From CBDAMZ01 sp965197375 (lineage in GTDB: Bacteria; Acidobacteriota; Vicinamibacteria; Vicinamibacterales; UBA8438): a DNA stretch of 64,000 nucleotides. Under the pieces are notes generated by a model, which did not search any database, was not told the DNA's origin, and saw nothing but the letters and a program-made list of their open reading frames with translations. Where the stretch lies: NCBI GenBank assembly GCA_965197375.1, contig CBDAMZ010000008.1, positions 124,001-188,000 of the forward strand, read 5' to 3'. Positions 9,801 through 19,623 of the stretch are shown here, in pieces (within the stretch, counting starts at the first letter, position 1; each line of letters begins with the position of its first letter). A program made the translations under genes and the position numbers.

Positions 9801-11040
9801 CAAGAAGGGGCGCGACCGCGAGCGGTATGCCGTCGTGTATGGTGCCCGCCTGCAAGTACGTAATGGTCAAGAAGTGGAGCCGGGTCAGACTCTGGTGGAA
9901 TGGGATCCCTACACCTTCTCGATTCTGACAGAGCAGCTTGGGACAGTTCGCTTGAAAGACATCGTTGATGGTATGACGGTTCATGAAGAAGTGGACGAGG
10001 TCACGGGTCTGATGCGACGGATTATCGTCGACTCGCCGGACGAAAAGAAGCAGCCGGCTATCGAGATTCGCGGCAAGGATGGCAAGGTCACGCGGAGGTA
10101 CCACATGCCATCGCATGCGCACCTCATGGTGGGCGATGGCGAAGCAGTCGACGCGGGCGACGTGCTGGCGAAGATTCCACGCGAAACCACCAAGACCAAG
10201 GACATCACGGGTGGCTTACCTCGTGTGGTCGAGTTATTCGAGGCGAGAAAACCGCGTGCAACGGCGGTGATCAGTGAGATCGATGGCGTTGTAAAGCACG
10301 GGGGCATCGTTAAGGGTCTCAGGAAGATTATTATTGTGCCGGATGAGGCGGAGCCGCGCGAGTACTCACTCCCGCGTGGTGTACACGTCAATGTGCAGGA
10401 TGGTGACCTGGTGCGCGCGGGCGAGCCATTGATGGATGGGCCGAGCAACCCGCACGACATCTTGAGCGTGCTAGGCGAGAAGGCGTTGCAGAGTTACCTA
10501 GTTAACGAGATCCAGGAGGTCTACCGGCTCCAGGGTGTCAACATCAACGATAAACACATCGAAGTGATGGTCCGCCAGATGATGCGTTGGGTGAAGGTTG
10601 AAGACGTTGGCGACACGGAGTTTCTCATCGACGAGCAAGTCGACAAATCCCGGTTCCTAGAGGAGAATGAGCGCATTATCGCGGCCGGATCCAGGCCGGC
10701 GACCGGTCGGCCGATGCTCCTTGGTATCACGAAAGCGTCGTTGTCGACCGATTCGTTCATCTCAGCCGCGTCGTTTCAGGAGACGACGCGCGTGCTGACA
10801 GAAGCCTCAATCTCTGGGAAGATCGATCGTCTACGCGGACTAAAGGAAAACGTTACGATGGGCCGCCTGATCCCGGCCGGGACCGGCTTCGAGTTCTACC
10901 AAGGCGTACGGATTGAGCCAGACAACCCGCCGCCTCGACCACCGCCATCACCAGAGGAGCTCGAGCTCGAGAGTGAGCTGGAGCACTTCATCGGGCCGAA
11001 AGAGCCGATCGGTCGGGGTCGGCTTGTCGAGCCCGCTTAG
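6847..11040 (+). CDS. rpoC: DNA-directed RNA polymerase subunit beta-prime
   Basis: This is a 1397-residue protein from ATG 6847. The N-terminal zinc domain has Cys68, Cys70, Cys83 and Cys86. The catalytic magnesium site NADFDGDQMAVH supplies Asp458, Asp460 and Asp462. The second zinc site uses Cys813, Cys887, Cys894 and Cys897 (SELDCGT and CAARRGVCARC). The trigger-loop region contains GEPGTQLTMRTFHIGG. The tail after residue about 1360 is rich in Pro and Glu. It forms the catalytic core with RpoB, encoded just upstream, and with RpoA. Confidence 0.98.
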   Translation: MRPSITDRGALTIDFDAIRISLASPDKIMSWSHGEVAKPETINYRTFKPERDGLFCAKIFGPITDWECLCGKYKRMKHRGVICDKCGVEVTQAKVRRERLGHITLATSVSHVWFFKGLPSRIGHLLDIALRDLERILYFEAYVVIDPGEGAFKSHQLLTEDQYRKAREEFGTKFRAQMGAEAIKELLKRVNIEQLSVELREKMRSEVSQQKKLKFAKRLKVVESFRKSTNKPEWMILDVIPVIPPELRPLVPLDGGRFATSDLNDLYRRVINRNNRLKKLMELKAPDVIIRNEKRMLQEAVDALFDNGRRGRVLRGANNRPLKSLSDTLKGKQGRFRQNLLGKRVDYSGRSVIVVGPELKLHQCGLPKTMALELFKPFIYNKLEQRGLVATIKQAKEMVEQYEPEVWDILEEVIREHPVLLNRAPTLHRLGIQAFEPVLVEGKAIRIHPLVCTAFNADFDGDQMAVHVPLSPEAQIEASVLMMSANNIMSPSNGTPIAVPSQDIVLGCYYLTKEKPGAKGEGRVFGTQDDVLLAHDAGDVETLTPIRLRLSGELMDLTGGRDDQDVLHTTVETVNRQIINTTVGRVVFNTALPDGIPFINGLLKKQGQQQLVQYCYLRYGLERTVQMLDRLKDLGLLYATKSGLSIGIDDLVIPRTKAALVSRANDEVIKVEQQYLEGAITNGERKNKVIAVWSDVTEQIADEMFDEMQNIDTSTHSFNPVFIMADSGSRGSKQQIRQLAGMRGLMAKPSGEIIETPITSNFREGLTVLQYFISTHGARKGLADTALKTADSGYLMRRLVDVAQDVIISELDCGTLDSIESRAIVESGEIIEPLRDRIIGRVALEDIAEPFTGELIARANQGLTEKLASEIQESGIEKVKIRSVLTCAARRGVCARCYGRDLATGKLVELGMAVGVIAAQSIGEPGTQLTMRTFHIGGTASRVSEQSTLEGKHAGTVRFQGIQVVKKKDQSLVVMNRTGSLVVQDKKGRDRERYAVVYGARLQVRNGQEVEPGQTLVEWDPYTFSILTEQLGTVRLKDIVDGMTVHEEVDEVTGLMRRIIVDSPDEKKQPAIEIRGKDGKVTRRYHMPSHAHLMVGDGEAVDAGDVLAKIPRETTKTKDITGGLPRVVELFEARKPRATAVISEIDGVVKHGGIVKGLRKIIIVPDEAEPREYSLPRGVHVNVQDGDLVRAGEPLMDGPSNPHDILSVLGEKALQSYLVNEIQEVYRLQGVNINDKHIEVMVRQMMRWVKVEDVGDTEFLIDEQVDKSRFLEENERIIAAGSRPATGRPMLLGITKASLSTDSFISAASFQETTRVLTEASISGKIDRLRGLKENVTMGRLIPAGTGFEFYQGVRIEPDNPPPRPPPSPEELELESELEHFIGPKEPIGRGRLVEPA

Positions 11041-11124
11041 TCTAGGGATTAAGCCACGGGTGCCGTCGGCGATGGCCGACGGATATGGCGATGTTGGTGG
11101 TTGCTGATGGAGTGGGCACGCTGC

Positions 11125-11153
11125 TTGCAGGGGGTCCTCGCCCATGATAAGAT
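11125..11153 (+). promoter_or_regulatory. Candidate sigma-70-type promoter for the str operon
   Basis: TTGCAG at 11125-11130 and TAAGAT at 11148-11153 are separated by 17 bases. Each hexamer only partly matches consensus, so this is a weak call. It would leave a leader of roughly 220 bases before rpsL that contains the 11277-11296 hairpin. Confidence 0.3.
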
Positions 11154-11276
11154 CCAAAGGTTTTGTCGGAGTTGTGACACCCTATCTAGCTTCGACCTAC
11201 CCGAGAGAGGCTGTCGGTCGCCATCGCGGTCTCTTTCTTGCTACACAGCATTAGGGTTAACCGGTCGCGGGTGCCG

Positions 11277-11296
11277 AGCCGCTTGAGCAAGCGGCT
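11277..11296 (+). other. Perfect 8-bp stem-loop in the rpsL leader
   Basis: AGCCGCTT and AAGCGGCT flank a GAGC tetraloop. No run of T follows, so it is not an ordinary intrinsic terminator. It could be part of an autoregulatory leader of the str operon, but no protein-binding mimic was recognised. Confidence 0.45.
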
Positions 11297-11379
11297 TCTA
11301 GGCCCAGGCCACTTTTTCCGCTGCGTGTCGGTCGTGCCCATGGGAGCGCTTGGGTACGGCGCGAGAGCAGGGGGGGGTC

Positions 11380-11754
11380 GTGCCGACGATCAGCCAGTTG
11401 GTCCGCAAGGGTCGCAAGCGGGTGCTCAACAAGACCAAGAGTCCCGCACTCCAGCGGTGTCCGCAGAGGCGCGGTGTGTGCGTGCGCGTATTCACGCAGA
11501 CGCCGAAGAAACCTAATTCTGCACTGCGCAAGGTAGCGCGGGTGCGCCTAACCAATAGCACCGAGGTCACTAGCTACATTCCTGGCGAAGGGCACAACCT
11601 GCAGGAGCACTCGCTGGTGCTGATTCGTGGCGGTCGCGTTAAGGACCTGCCAGGTGTCCGCTATCATGTCGTCCGCGGGACCCTCGACACGGTCGGCGTC
11701 ACCGAACGTAAACAGGGGCGCTCCAAATACGGGGCGAAGCGATCGAAGGCCTAG
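11380..11754 (+). CDS. rpsL: 30S ribosomal protein S12
   Basis: A 124-residue protein beginning MPTISQLVRKGRKRV at GTG 11380, preceded by a G-rich ribosome site. The frame is open upstream to TTG 11350, but S12 proteins start at the chosen residue. S12 lies at the decoding centre. The loops TPKKPNSALRK and GRVKDLPGVRYH, where streptomycin resistance changes occur in other species, have the wild-type lysines. The C-terminus is the usual basic KQGRSKYGAKRSKA. It is first in the rpsL-rpsG-fusA-tuf string. Confidence 0.97.
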   Translation: MPTISQLVRKGRKRVLNKTKSPALQRCPQRRGVCVRVFTQTPKKPNSALRKVARVRLTNSTEVTSYIPGEGHNLQEHSLVLIRGGRVKDLPGVRYHVVRGTLDTVGVTERKQGRSKYGAKRSKA

Positions 11755-11825
11755 CGGACAGTAATGGGCGCTTGGAATTTTCGTGCTCTGGGTAGGTGCG
11801 AAGTAAGAACTAAGGAAAGTTACTG

Positions 11826-12299
11826 ATGCCACGTCGACGTGAGGTTCCCAAGCGAGCGGTTCCGCCTGATCCCGTCCACAATAGCTCGCTGGTGACGAAA
11901 TTCGTTCGCATGATCATGAAGCACGGCAAGCGGAGTGTGGCCGAAAGCATTGTGTACGGCAGCCTCGACATCATTCAGGAACGCACGGGTGAGGACCCGT
12001 TGAAAATCTTCACGAAGGCGGTTGATAACACAAGACCGAGTCTCGAGGTTAAATCCCGCCGCGTGGGTGGGTCTAACTATCAGGTCCCGATCGAGGTCAG
12101 TCAGAATCGTCGGTTGTCGCTCAGCATTCGTTGGCTGACGAGCTGTGCGCGGCAGCGAGGTGACGGCAAGACGATGCGGTGGAAGCTAGCGAACGAGCTG
12201 ATTGACGCCTCGAACCTGCGCGGCGGTGCGGTGAAGAAACGGGAAGACACACACCGGATGGCGGAGGCGAACAAAGCCTTTTCTCATTACCGCTGGTAG
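11826..12299 (+). CDS. rpsG: 30S ribosomal protein S7
   Basis: A 157-residue protein (MPRRREVPKRAVPPDP...), the normal length for S7. Recognisable parts are NSSLVTKFVRMIMKHGKRS, the beta-hairpin RRVGGSNYQVPIEV near the E site, and KREDTHRMAEANKAFSHYRW at the C-terminus. S7 nucleates assembly of the 30S head and contacts mRNA at the exit. In E. coli it represses the str operon; regulation here is unknown. It lies 71 bases after rpsL. Confidence 0.97.
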   Translation: MPRRREVPKRAVPPDPVHNSSLVTKFVRMIMKHGKRSVAESIVYGSLDIIQERTGEDPLKIFTKAVDNTRPSLEVKSRRVGGSNYQVPIEVSQNRRLSLSIRWLTSCARQRGDGKTMRWKLANELIDASNLRGGAVKKREDTHRMAEANKAFSHYRW

Positions 12300-12439
12300 C
12301 GTTTTATTTACCTCCGTGGTGGGCGTTGTTCAGCTGGTAGAAGCCGTATTTGCCCTAACCACTTAGAGCTGTGACGATTGCTGAGCCCATGATCGACCCG
12401 GGTACGTCTCCAAAGATTAGCACGCGTACATCAGGAGCC

Positions 12440-14545
<2,106 letters not shown>

Positions 14546-14557
14546 GGGGCTTGAGCC

Positions 14558-15745
14558 ATGGCGAAGGAGAAATTTGATCGATCAAAACCGCACGTGAACG
14601 TCGGAACGATTGGGCACATCGATCACGGGAAGACGACGTTAACGGCGGCGATCACGCATGTGCTGGGGGGGCAAGACGAAACCGTGCAGGTGCGGACGTT
14701 CGACTCGATCGACAACGCGCCGGAAGAGAGGGAGCGCGGGATCACGATTGCGACGGCACACGTGGAGTATCAGACAGCGAACCGGCATTACGCGCACGTG
14801 GATTGCCCTGGGCACGCGGACTATATCAAGAACATGATCACGGGTGCGGCGCAGATGGACGGGGCGATTCTGGTAGTGGCGGCGACGGACGGTCCAATGC
14901 CGCAGACGCGGGAGCATATTTTACTAGCACGGCAGGTTGGGGTGCCGTCGTTGGTGGTGTTTCTGAACAAGGTGGACGCGGTGGATGACCCGGAGCTGTT
15001 GGAGCTGGTGGAGCTGGAAGTGCGGGAGCTGTTGACGACGTATGAGTTTCCGGGCGACGAAATTCCGGTGGTCAAGGGTTCGGCGCTGAAGGCATTGGAA
15101 GGGGACGCCGAGGGGGCGAAGGCGGTGACGGAGCTACTGGCGGCGGTGGACGCGTATGTGCCGCTGCCGAAGCGGGACATTGACAAGCCATTTTTGATGC
15201 CGATTGAGGATGTGTTCTCGATCTTGGGGCGCGGGACAGTGGTAACGGGTCGAGTGGATCGCGGCAAGGTGTTAGTCAGCGACGAGATCGAGATTGTGGG
15301 ATTTACGCCGACGCAGAAGAAGGTGGTGACGGGCGTCGAGATGTTTCGGAAGTTACTGGATGAAGGGGTGGCTGGGGACAACATCGGTGTACTGCTCCGC
15401 GGGACGGAGAAGGACGACGTGGAGCGTGGGCAGGTGTTGGCGAAGCCGGGGTCGATTACGCCACACACAAAGTTTAAGGGTGAAGTCTACGTGCTAACGA
15501 AGGAGGAAGGGGGGCGGCACACACCGTTTTTCAATGGGTATCGGCCCCAGTTTTACCTCCGGACGACGGACGTGACGGGAGTGGCGCAGCTGCCGGATGG
15601 GGTAGAGATGGTAATGCCGGGCGACAACGTGACGATTGCGGTGGAGTTGATCACGCCGGTGGCACTGGAGAAGGGGCTGCGGTTTGCGATTCGCGAGGGG
15701 GGCCGGACGGTGGGGTCTGGCACCATCACGGAGATTGTCGAGTAA
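14558..15745 (+). CDS. tuf: Translation elongation factor Tu
   Basis: A 395-residue protein of normal length. GTPase motifs are GHIDHGKTTL, the RERGITIATAHVEY switch I segment, DCPGHADYIKNM and NKVDAVDD. The C-terminal barrels contain RGTVVTGRVDRG and the HTKFKGEVYVLTKEEGGRHT region that binds aminoacyl-tRNA. It delivers aminoacyl-tRNA to the ribosome. Codon use differs visibly from neighbouring genes: Val is mostly GTG, and Gly GGG and Arg CGG are frequent, where the flanking genes use many C-ending codons. It is the only tuf copy in the window. Confidence 0.97.
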   Translation: MAKEKFDRSKPHVNVGTIGHIDHGKTTLTAAITHVLGGQDETVQVRTFDSIDNAPEERERGITIATAHVEYQTANRHYAHVDCPGHADYIKNMITGAAQMDGAILVVAATDGPMPQTREHILLARQVGVPSLVVFLNKVDAVDDPELLELVELEVRELLTTYEFPGDEIPVVKGSALKALEGDAEGAKAVTELLAAVDAYVPLPKRDIDKPFLMPIEDVFSILGRGTVVTGRVDRGKVLVSDEIEIVGFTPTQKKVVTGVEMFRKLLDEGVAGDNIGVLLRGTEKDDVERGQVLAKPGSITPHTKFKGEVYVLTKEEGGRHTPFFNGYRPQFYLRTTDVTGVAQLPDGVEMVMPGDNVTIAVELITPVALEKGLRFAIREGGRTVGSGTITEIVE

Positions 15746-15772
15746 CCGGCCTCAGAGGCCAGAGGATGTAGG

Positions 15773-16105
15773 ATGGCGACGTTTAGCGACAAGATTCGGA
15801 TTCGCCTTAAGGCGTACGACTATCGAGTACTGGACCAGTCGACGACCGAAATTGTTGATACCGCACGACGAACTGGCGCTCGGCTCGCGGGTCCGATTCC
15901 GCTCCCCACTGACAGGAACAAATGGACCGTGCTTCGCTCGCCGCACGTAGACAAGAAATCGCGCGAGCAGTTCGAAATTCGTATCCATAAGCGGCTTATC
16001 GATATCTTCGAGCCGACGCCGCAGACCGTCGATGCTCTGATGAGGCTCGATTTGCCGGCCGGCGTTGATGTGGAGATCAAGGCCTTCGGGAAGGAACATG
16101 GGTAG
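15773..16105 (+). CDS. rpsJ: 30S ribosomal protein S10
   Basis: A 110-residue protein, a few residues longer than usual, with the motifs IRIRLKAYDYRVLDQS, GPIPLPTDRNKWTVLRSPHVD and REQFEIRIHKRLIDI. S10 sits in the 30S head and also acts with NusB and NusG in transcription antitermination and coupling. It begins at ATG 15773 and opens the S10 block. Its tail ending GKEHG is slightly extended. rplC follows after 93 bases. Confidence 0.97.
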   Translation: MATFSDKIRIRLKAYDYRVLDQSTTEIVDTARRTGARLAGPIPLPTDRNKWTVLRSPHVDKKSREQFEIRIHKRLIDIFEPTPQTVDALMRLDLPAGVDVEIKAFGKEHG

Positions 16106-16198
16106 GAAGATGTACGTGTCTGGTGCGGTGGGGTTAGTGGACAGCACGCGGAATGGAACGCGAAGTCCGCAGCGTGAAACACGGAGGGTTGCACGCCG

Positions 16199-16897
16199 AT
16201 GGTGACTGGGATCATCGGACAGAAGCTCGGAATGACGCAGGTGTTCGGCAACGACGGCGCTGTCCAGCCGGCGACCGTGCTGAAGGCTGGTCCCTGTGTT
16301 GTGGTGCAGCGGAAGCAGGTCGACCGCGACGGGTACGAGGCCGTGCAGCTTGGTCTCGTCGAGGACAAGCCGGTGCGGGTCACGAAGCCAGTGGCCGGTC
16401 TCTACGCGCGAGCCAACGTGCCACCGACGCGAGTGCGTCGGGAGGTAGCGATTGACAGCGAAGGCGAGGGAGAGATTCCCAAGGAAGGTGAGCAAGTGCT
16501 GGTGTCGCTCTTCTCGGCCGGCGATCGGGTTGATGTGATCGGTCTCAGTCGTGGTCGCGGCTTTCAAGGTGTCATTAAGCGGCATGGGTTCCATGGCGGT
16601 CGGGCTACCCACGGGTCGATGTTCCATCGCGCCCCCGGGTCGATCGGCGCGTCGTCCTATCCGTCACGGGTAATTAAGGGGATGCGCGGTCCTGGTCGTA
16701 TGGGAGGTGACCGTGTTACGGTGCGTAACCTGCGTATCTTGCAGGTTGACAGCGAGAACCATCAGCTGGTCGTGAAAGGCGCCGTGCCTGGTGCCCCGGG
16801 TGGCTACGTTGTAATCCGTAAGGCCGTTGCTTCCAAACGGGAGCCGGCAAACCTGCAGCAGGAGGGCGCTAAGGAGAAGAGGCAGAGGGGGCGTTGA
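16199..16897 (+). CDS. rplC: 50S ribosomal protein L3
   Basis: A 232-residue protein starting MVTGIIGQKLGMTQVFG; GTG 16202 directly after ATG 16199 is an alternative start. GGAGG at 16183-16187 serves as ribosome site. The extended loop near the peptidyl transferase centre is visible as HGGRATHGSMFHRAPGSIG, and PGRMGGDRVTVRNL follows. It ends in a basic tail KEKRQRGR. L3 is one of the first proteins in 50S assembly. 95 bases follow before rplD. Confidence 0.96.
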   Translation: MVTGIIGQKLGMTQVFGNDGAVQPATVLKAGPCVVVQRKQVDRDGYEAVQLGLVEDKPVRVTKPVAGLYARANVPPTRVRREVAIDSEGEGEIPKEGEQVLVSLFSAGDRVDVIGLSRGRGFQGVIKRHGFHGGRATHGSMFHRAPGSIGASSYPSRVIKGMRGPGRMGGDRVTVRNLRILQVDSENHQLVVKGAVPGAPGGYVVIRKAVASKREPANLQQEGAKEKRQRGR

Positions 16898-16992
16898 ACT
16901 TCTCCGACTTCCCAGAAGATTCGGCGGCTCGCTTAGTGGGCCACTTGGTAGATCGGTAAGGCCAGAGCTCTTTAGACGGTGAACACTGAACT

Positions 16993-17616
16993 ATGATTCT
17001 TGATGTCGTCAACGAGCAGAACGAGAAAGTCGGCGCATTGGACCTGAACGACGAGGTCTTCGGCGGCCGCGTGCATACCGGCTTAATCTGGGAGTCGGTG
17101 GTTCACCAACACGCCTGTGAGCGACGAGGCACGCACGCCACGAAGACCCGCGGGCGGGTTAGTGGAAGCGGACGCAAGCCGTGGCGCCAGAAGGGCACCG
17201 GCCGCGCGCGCGTCGGTGACGTACGAGACCCGTTGTGGCGAACGGGTGGCACGGTGTTCGGCCCGCAGCCGCGAAGCTACGTGTATCGACTGCCCAAAAA
17301 AGTTACACGGGCTGCGCTGAAGGCCGCCCTTAGGCAGAAGCTTCGCGACAATGCCGTCACGGTCCTCGACGCGCTCACGGTGAGTGAGCCAAGGACGAAG
17401 CTCGCGGTGGAGCTTCTCGGTCGGCTCGGCGTAACGCCGAAGGCAATTCTCGTGGACGTCCGGCCAGACGTAAACCTCGAGCGAGCCGCGCGGAACATGC
17501 CGGGAGTTCGTGTGGTCGCCTCGGGCCGCTTGACGGCGAGGGATGTAATAGGCACGGGCCGTTTGGTGGCCACCAAGGACGCGGTCGGGTACCTGGTGCG
17601 TGTGCTAGACACATGA
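16993..17616 (+). CDS. rplD: 50S ribosomal protein L4
   Basis: A 207-residue protein. The long loop that lines the exit tunnel is present as GSGRKPWRQKGTGRARVGD, followed by PLWRTGGTVFGPQPRSY. In E. coli L4 also represses the S10 operon by attenuation and inhibits RNase E; nothing in this sequence tests that. Its stop overlaps the start of rplW by 4 bases (ATGA), indicating coupled translation. Confidence 0.97.
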   Translation: MILDVVNEQNEKVGALDLNDEVFGGRVHTGLIWESVVHQHACERRGTHATKTRGRVSGSGRKPWRQKGTGRARVGDVRDPLWRTGGTVFGPQPRSYVYRLPKKVTRAALKAALRQKLRDNAVTVLDALTVSEPRTKLAVELLGRLGVTPKAILVDVRPDVNLERAARNMPGVRVVASGRLTARDVIGTGRLVATKDAVGYLVRVLDT

Positions 17617-17903
17617 AGCAGACCGACGTGATCCGGCGGGCGATCATTACGGAAAAATCGACCGTTCTGCGTGAAGGCGGTCAGATTCTCGTGTTTGAAG
17701 TTGCCAAGCGTGCGACGAAGGTTGAGATCGGACTGGCCGTCGAGCAGTTGTTCGGGTCAAAAGTGGCCGAGGTGCGCACGTCGATTGTTCACGGCAAGAT
17801 TAAACGTCAGGGGCGATTCTCCGGCCAGCGCCCCGATTGGAAAAAAGCCTATGTCCGACTCCGTGCCGGCGAAAGGATTCCCGAGTTTCTCGAAGGGGCG
17901 TAA
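17613..17903 (+). CDS. rplW: 50S ribosomal protein L23
   Basis: A 96-residue protein with VIRRAIITEKSTVLREGG at the N-terminus and KVEIGLAVEQLFGSKVAEVRT, as expected for L23. It lies at the tunnel exit and is the docking site for trigger factor and SRP. It overlaps rplD by 4 bases, and rplB begins 15 bases after its stop. The final residues PEFLEGA are typical. Confidence 0.96.
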   Translation: MKQTDVIRRAIITEKSTVLREGGQILVFEVAKRATKVEIGLAVEQLFGSKVAEVRTSIVHGKIKRQGRFSGQRPDWKKAYVRLRAGERIPEFLEGA

Positions 17904-17918
17904 TCGGACACAGCACTG

Positions 17919-18752
17919 ATGACAATTCGCAAGCACAAGCCGACGTCGGCAGGCCGCCGCTTTCAGACGGTGAACGGCTTCGATGAGATCACGGTAGCCA
18001 GGCCGTACAAGCCGCTGACTCGGCCGCTTACGAAGTCTGGCGGGCGGAATAACTATGGCGAGCTGACCGTATGGTGGCGTGGGGGCGGTCACAAGCGCGC
18101 GTATCGCGTCATCGATTTCAAGCGTGACAAGTGGGATATTCTGGCCACGGTCACCACGGTCGAGTACGACCCGAACCGATCGGCTCGGATCGCGCTCGTC
18201 ACGTACGCGGATGGCGAAAAGCGTTACATCCTACACCCCGTGGGTGTGCAGGTCGGTGACAAGATTGTGGCAGGCAAGCAAGTTGACATCCTGCCAGGTA
18301 ACGCGTTGCCGTTGAAGAACATTCCGCTAGGCACCCAAGTTCACAACGTAGAGCTGAGGCCGGGCAAAGGTGGGCAGATGGCTCGGAGCGCCGGGTCGGC
18401 CGTGAAGGTTGTGGCGAAGGAAGGCAAGCACGTGACAGTCAAGCTACCGTCAGGCGAGACGCGGCTGGTGTTGCCGGAGTGTCTGGCTACGGTTGGGCAG
18501 GTCGGTAATGTTGACCACGAGAACGTCACGATCGGGAAAGCTGGTCGCAGCCGGTGGCGCGGACGGCGGTCACATGTTTGTGGCAACGCAATGAATCCTG
18601 TGGATCACCCGCTGGGTGGCGGCGAAGGTCATGCGAAGGGCGGGCGGCACCCGGTGTCCCCTTGGGGGGTGCCGGCCAAGGGGTACAAAACCCGTCATAA
18701 AAAACCGACCGACCGCTTCATCCTGCAACGCAAGAAGAAGCGAGGACGGTAG
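17919..18752 (+). CDS. rplB: 50S ribosomal protein L2
   Basis: A 277-residue protein of normal length. Landmarks are KSGGRNNYGELTVWWRGGGHKR, of which the core GRNNYGELTV is diagnostic, AGSAVKVVAKEGKHVTVKLP, and the C-terminal GVAMNPVDHPLGGGEG-type segment, here CGNAMNPVDHPLGGGEGHAK. The histidine of that segment lies near the peptidyl transferase centre. L2 is needed for subunit association and peptidyl transfer. rpsS follows after 99 bases. Confidence 0.97.
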   Translation: MTIRKHKPTSAGRRFQTVNGFDEITVARPYKPLTRPLTKSGGRNNYGELTVWWRGGGHKRAYRVIDFKRDKWDILATVTTVEYDPNRSARIALVTYADGEKRYILHPVGVQVGDKIVAGKQVDILPGNALPLKNIPLGTQVHNVELRPGKGGQMARSAGSAVKVVAKEGKHVTVKLPSGETRLVLPECLATVGQVGNVDHENVTIGKAGRSRWRGRRSHVCGNAMNPVDHPLGGGEGHAKGGRHPVSPWGVPAKGYKTRHKKPTDRFILQRKKKRGR

Positions 18753-18851
18753 AGGTAGAAGAACCGTGTTGTTCGTGGTTTATTGTGGACAGTCCGTCGG
18801 CTGGTGTACGAAGAACACCGGGCGGTTGAGTAATTTTCAGGATCACGTCTC

Positions 18852-19154
18852 ATGAGTCGCTCGCTCAAGAAGGGTCCGTTCGTCGATCTTCCGCTGCTCG
18901 AAAAGATCGAGAGCATGAACCGCAGTGGTGATCGCAAGGTCATCAAGACCTGGTCACGGCGGTCAACGATCGTTCCCGAGATGGTCGGGCACACGGTCGC
19001 AGTTCACAACGGGAAAAAATTCGTTCCGGTCTATGTCACTGAGAATATGGTTGGTCACAAGTTCGGGGAATTCTCGCAGACGCGCCACTTTAAAGGCCAT
19101 GCGACCAAGAGCGACCGGGCCGCGTCGGTAGCCAAGACAGGAGCCCCTCGATGA
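18852..19154 (+). CDS. rpsS: 30S ribosomal protein S19
   Basis: A 100-residue protein starting MSRSLKKGPFVDLPLLEKI, the standard S19 N-terminus. It contains RRSTIVPEMVGHTVAVHNG and GHKFGEFSQTRHFKGHA. S19 binds the 30S head together with S13 and contacts the A-site finger bridge. Its stop overlaps rplV by 4 bases. The last residues (SVAKTGAPR) are a slight extension of the usual C-terminus. Confidence 0.97.
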   Translation: MSRSLKKGPFVDLPLLEKIESMNRSGDRKVIKTWSRRSTIVPEMVGHTVAVHNGKKFVPVYVTENMVGHKFGEFSQTRHFKGHATKSDRAASVAKTGAPR

Positions 19155-19612
19155 TCGAGGGGCGTGCTACGTCGCGTTACGTCCGGGGGTCGGTCCAGAA
19201 GGCCAAGCTCGTCTTTGATGTAATTCGCGGACGGGATGTGAACGTGGCGCTGGCGACGTTGCGCTTCATGCGCAAGGCGGCGGCACGCGATATCGAGAAG
19301 GTACTGCGATCGGCCGTCGCGAACGCCCAGCAAAAAGAGGGCACGAGCGGGGACGTGGATCGGTTGTATATCGGCGACTGCCATGCGGATCAGGGGCCGT
19401 CACTCAAGCGCATTCGGCCGGCACCGATGGGCCGCGCATTCCGAATCCTTAAGAGGTCGTCGCACCTGTCGGTGACCGTTCGAGAGCGATCAGAGACGGC
19501 CACGGTCATGCATGCGGCCGCTGGAAAGGCAGCACCGAGTCGGCGGCGCGCTCCGAGCAAGAAAACAGCTGCGAAGCGGCTGTCGTCGGCCAAAAAGGAA
19601 AAATCGGACTAA
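19151..19612 (+). CDS. rplV: 50S ribosomal protein L22 with long basic tail
   Basis: A 153-residue protein; the family is usually about 110-115 residues. The core is normal: YVRGSVQKAKLVFDVIRGRD and the tunnel hairpin region PAPMGRAFRILKRSSHLSV. The additional ~35 residues after VRERSETAT are rich in Ala, Lys, Arg and Ser (AAGKAAPSRRRAPSKKTAAK). They look disordered and RNA-binding. The gene overlaps rpsS by 4 bases and rpsC follows 11 bases later. Confidence 0.95.
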   Translation: MIEGRATSRYVRGSVQKAKLVFDVIRGRDVNVALATLRFMRKAAARDIEKVLRSAVANAQQKEGTSGDVDRLYIGDCHADQGPSLKRIRPAPMGRAFRILKRSSHLSVTVRERSETATVMHAAAGKAAPSRRRAPSKKTAAKRLSSAKKEKSD

Positions 19613-19623
19613 GGAGTTCGCAT

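Larger units (their letters stand above)
11041..11379 (+). other. rpoC-rpsL intergenic region (339 bp)
   Basis: No convincing gene is present here: the short frames lack homology and ribosome sites. The region holds a weak promoter candidate (11125-11153) and a perfect 8-bp hairpin (11277-11296). The G-rich run directly before rpsL serves as its ribosome site. Together these suggest that the str operon (rpsL-rpsG-fusA-tuf) can be transcribed separately from rpoBC. Confidence 0.5.

Noticed and set aside
11101..11516. Short open frames in the rpoC-rpsL gap
   Set aside because: They lack homology and ribosome sites and partly overlap rpsL in another frame.
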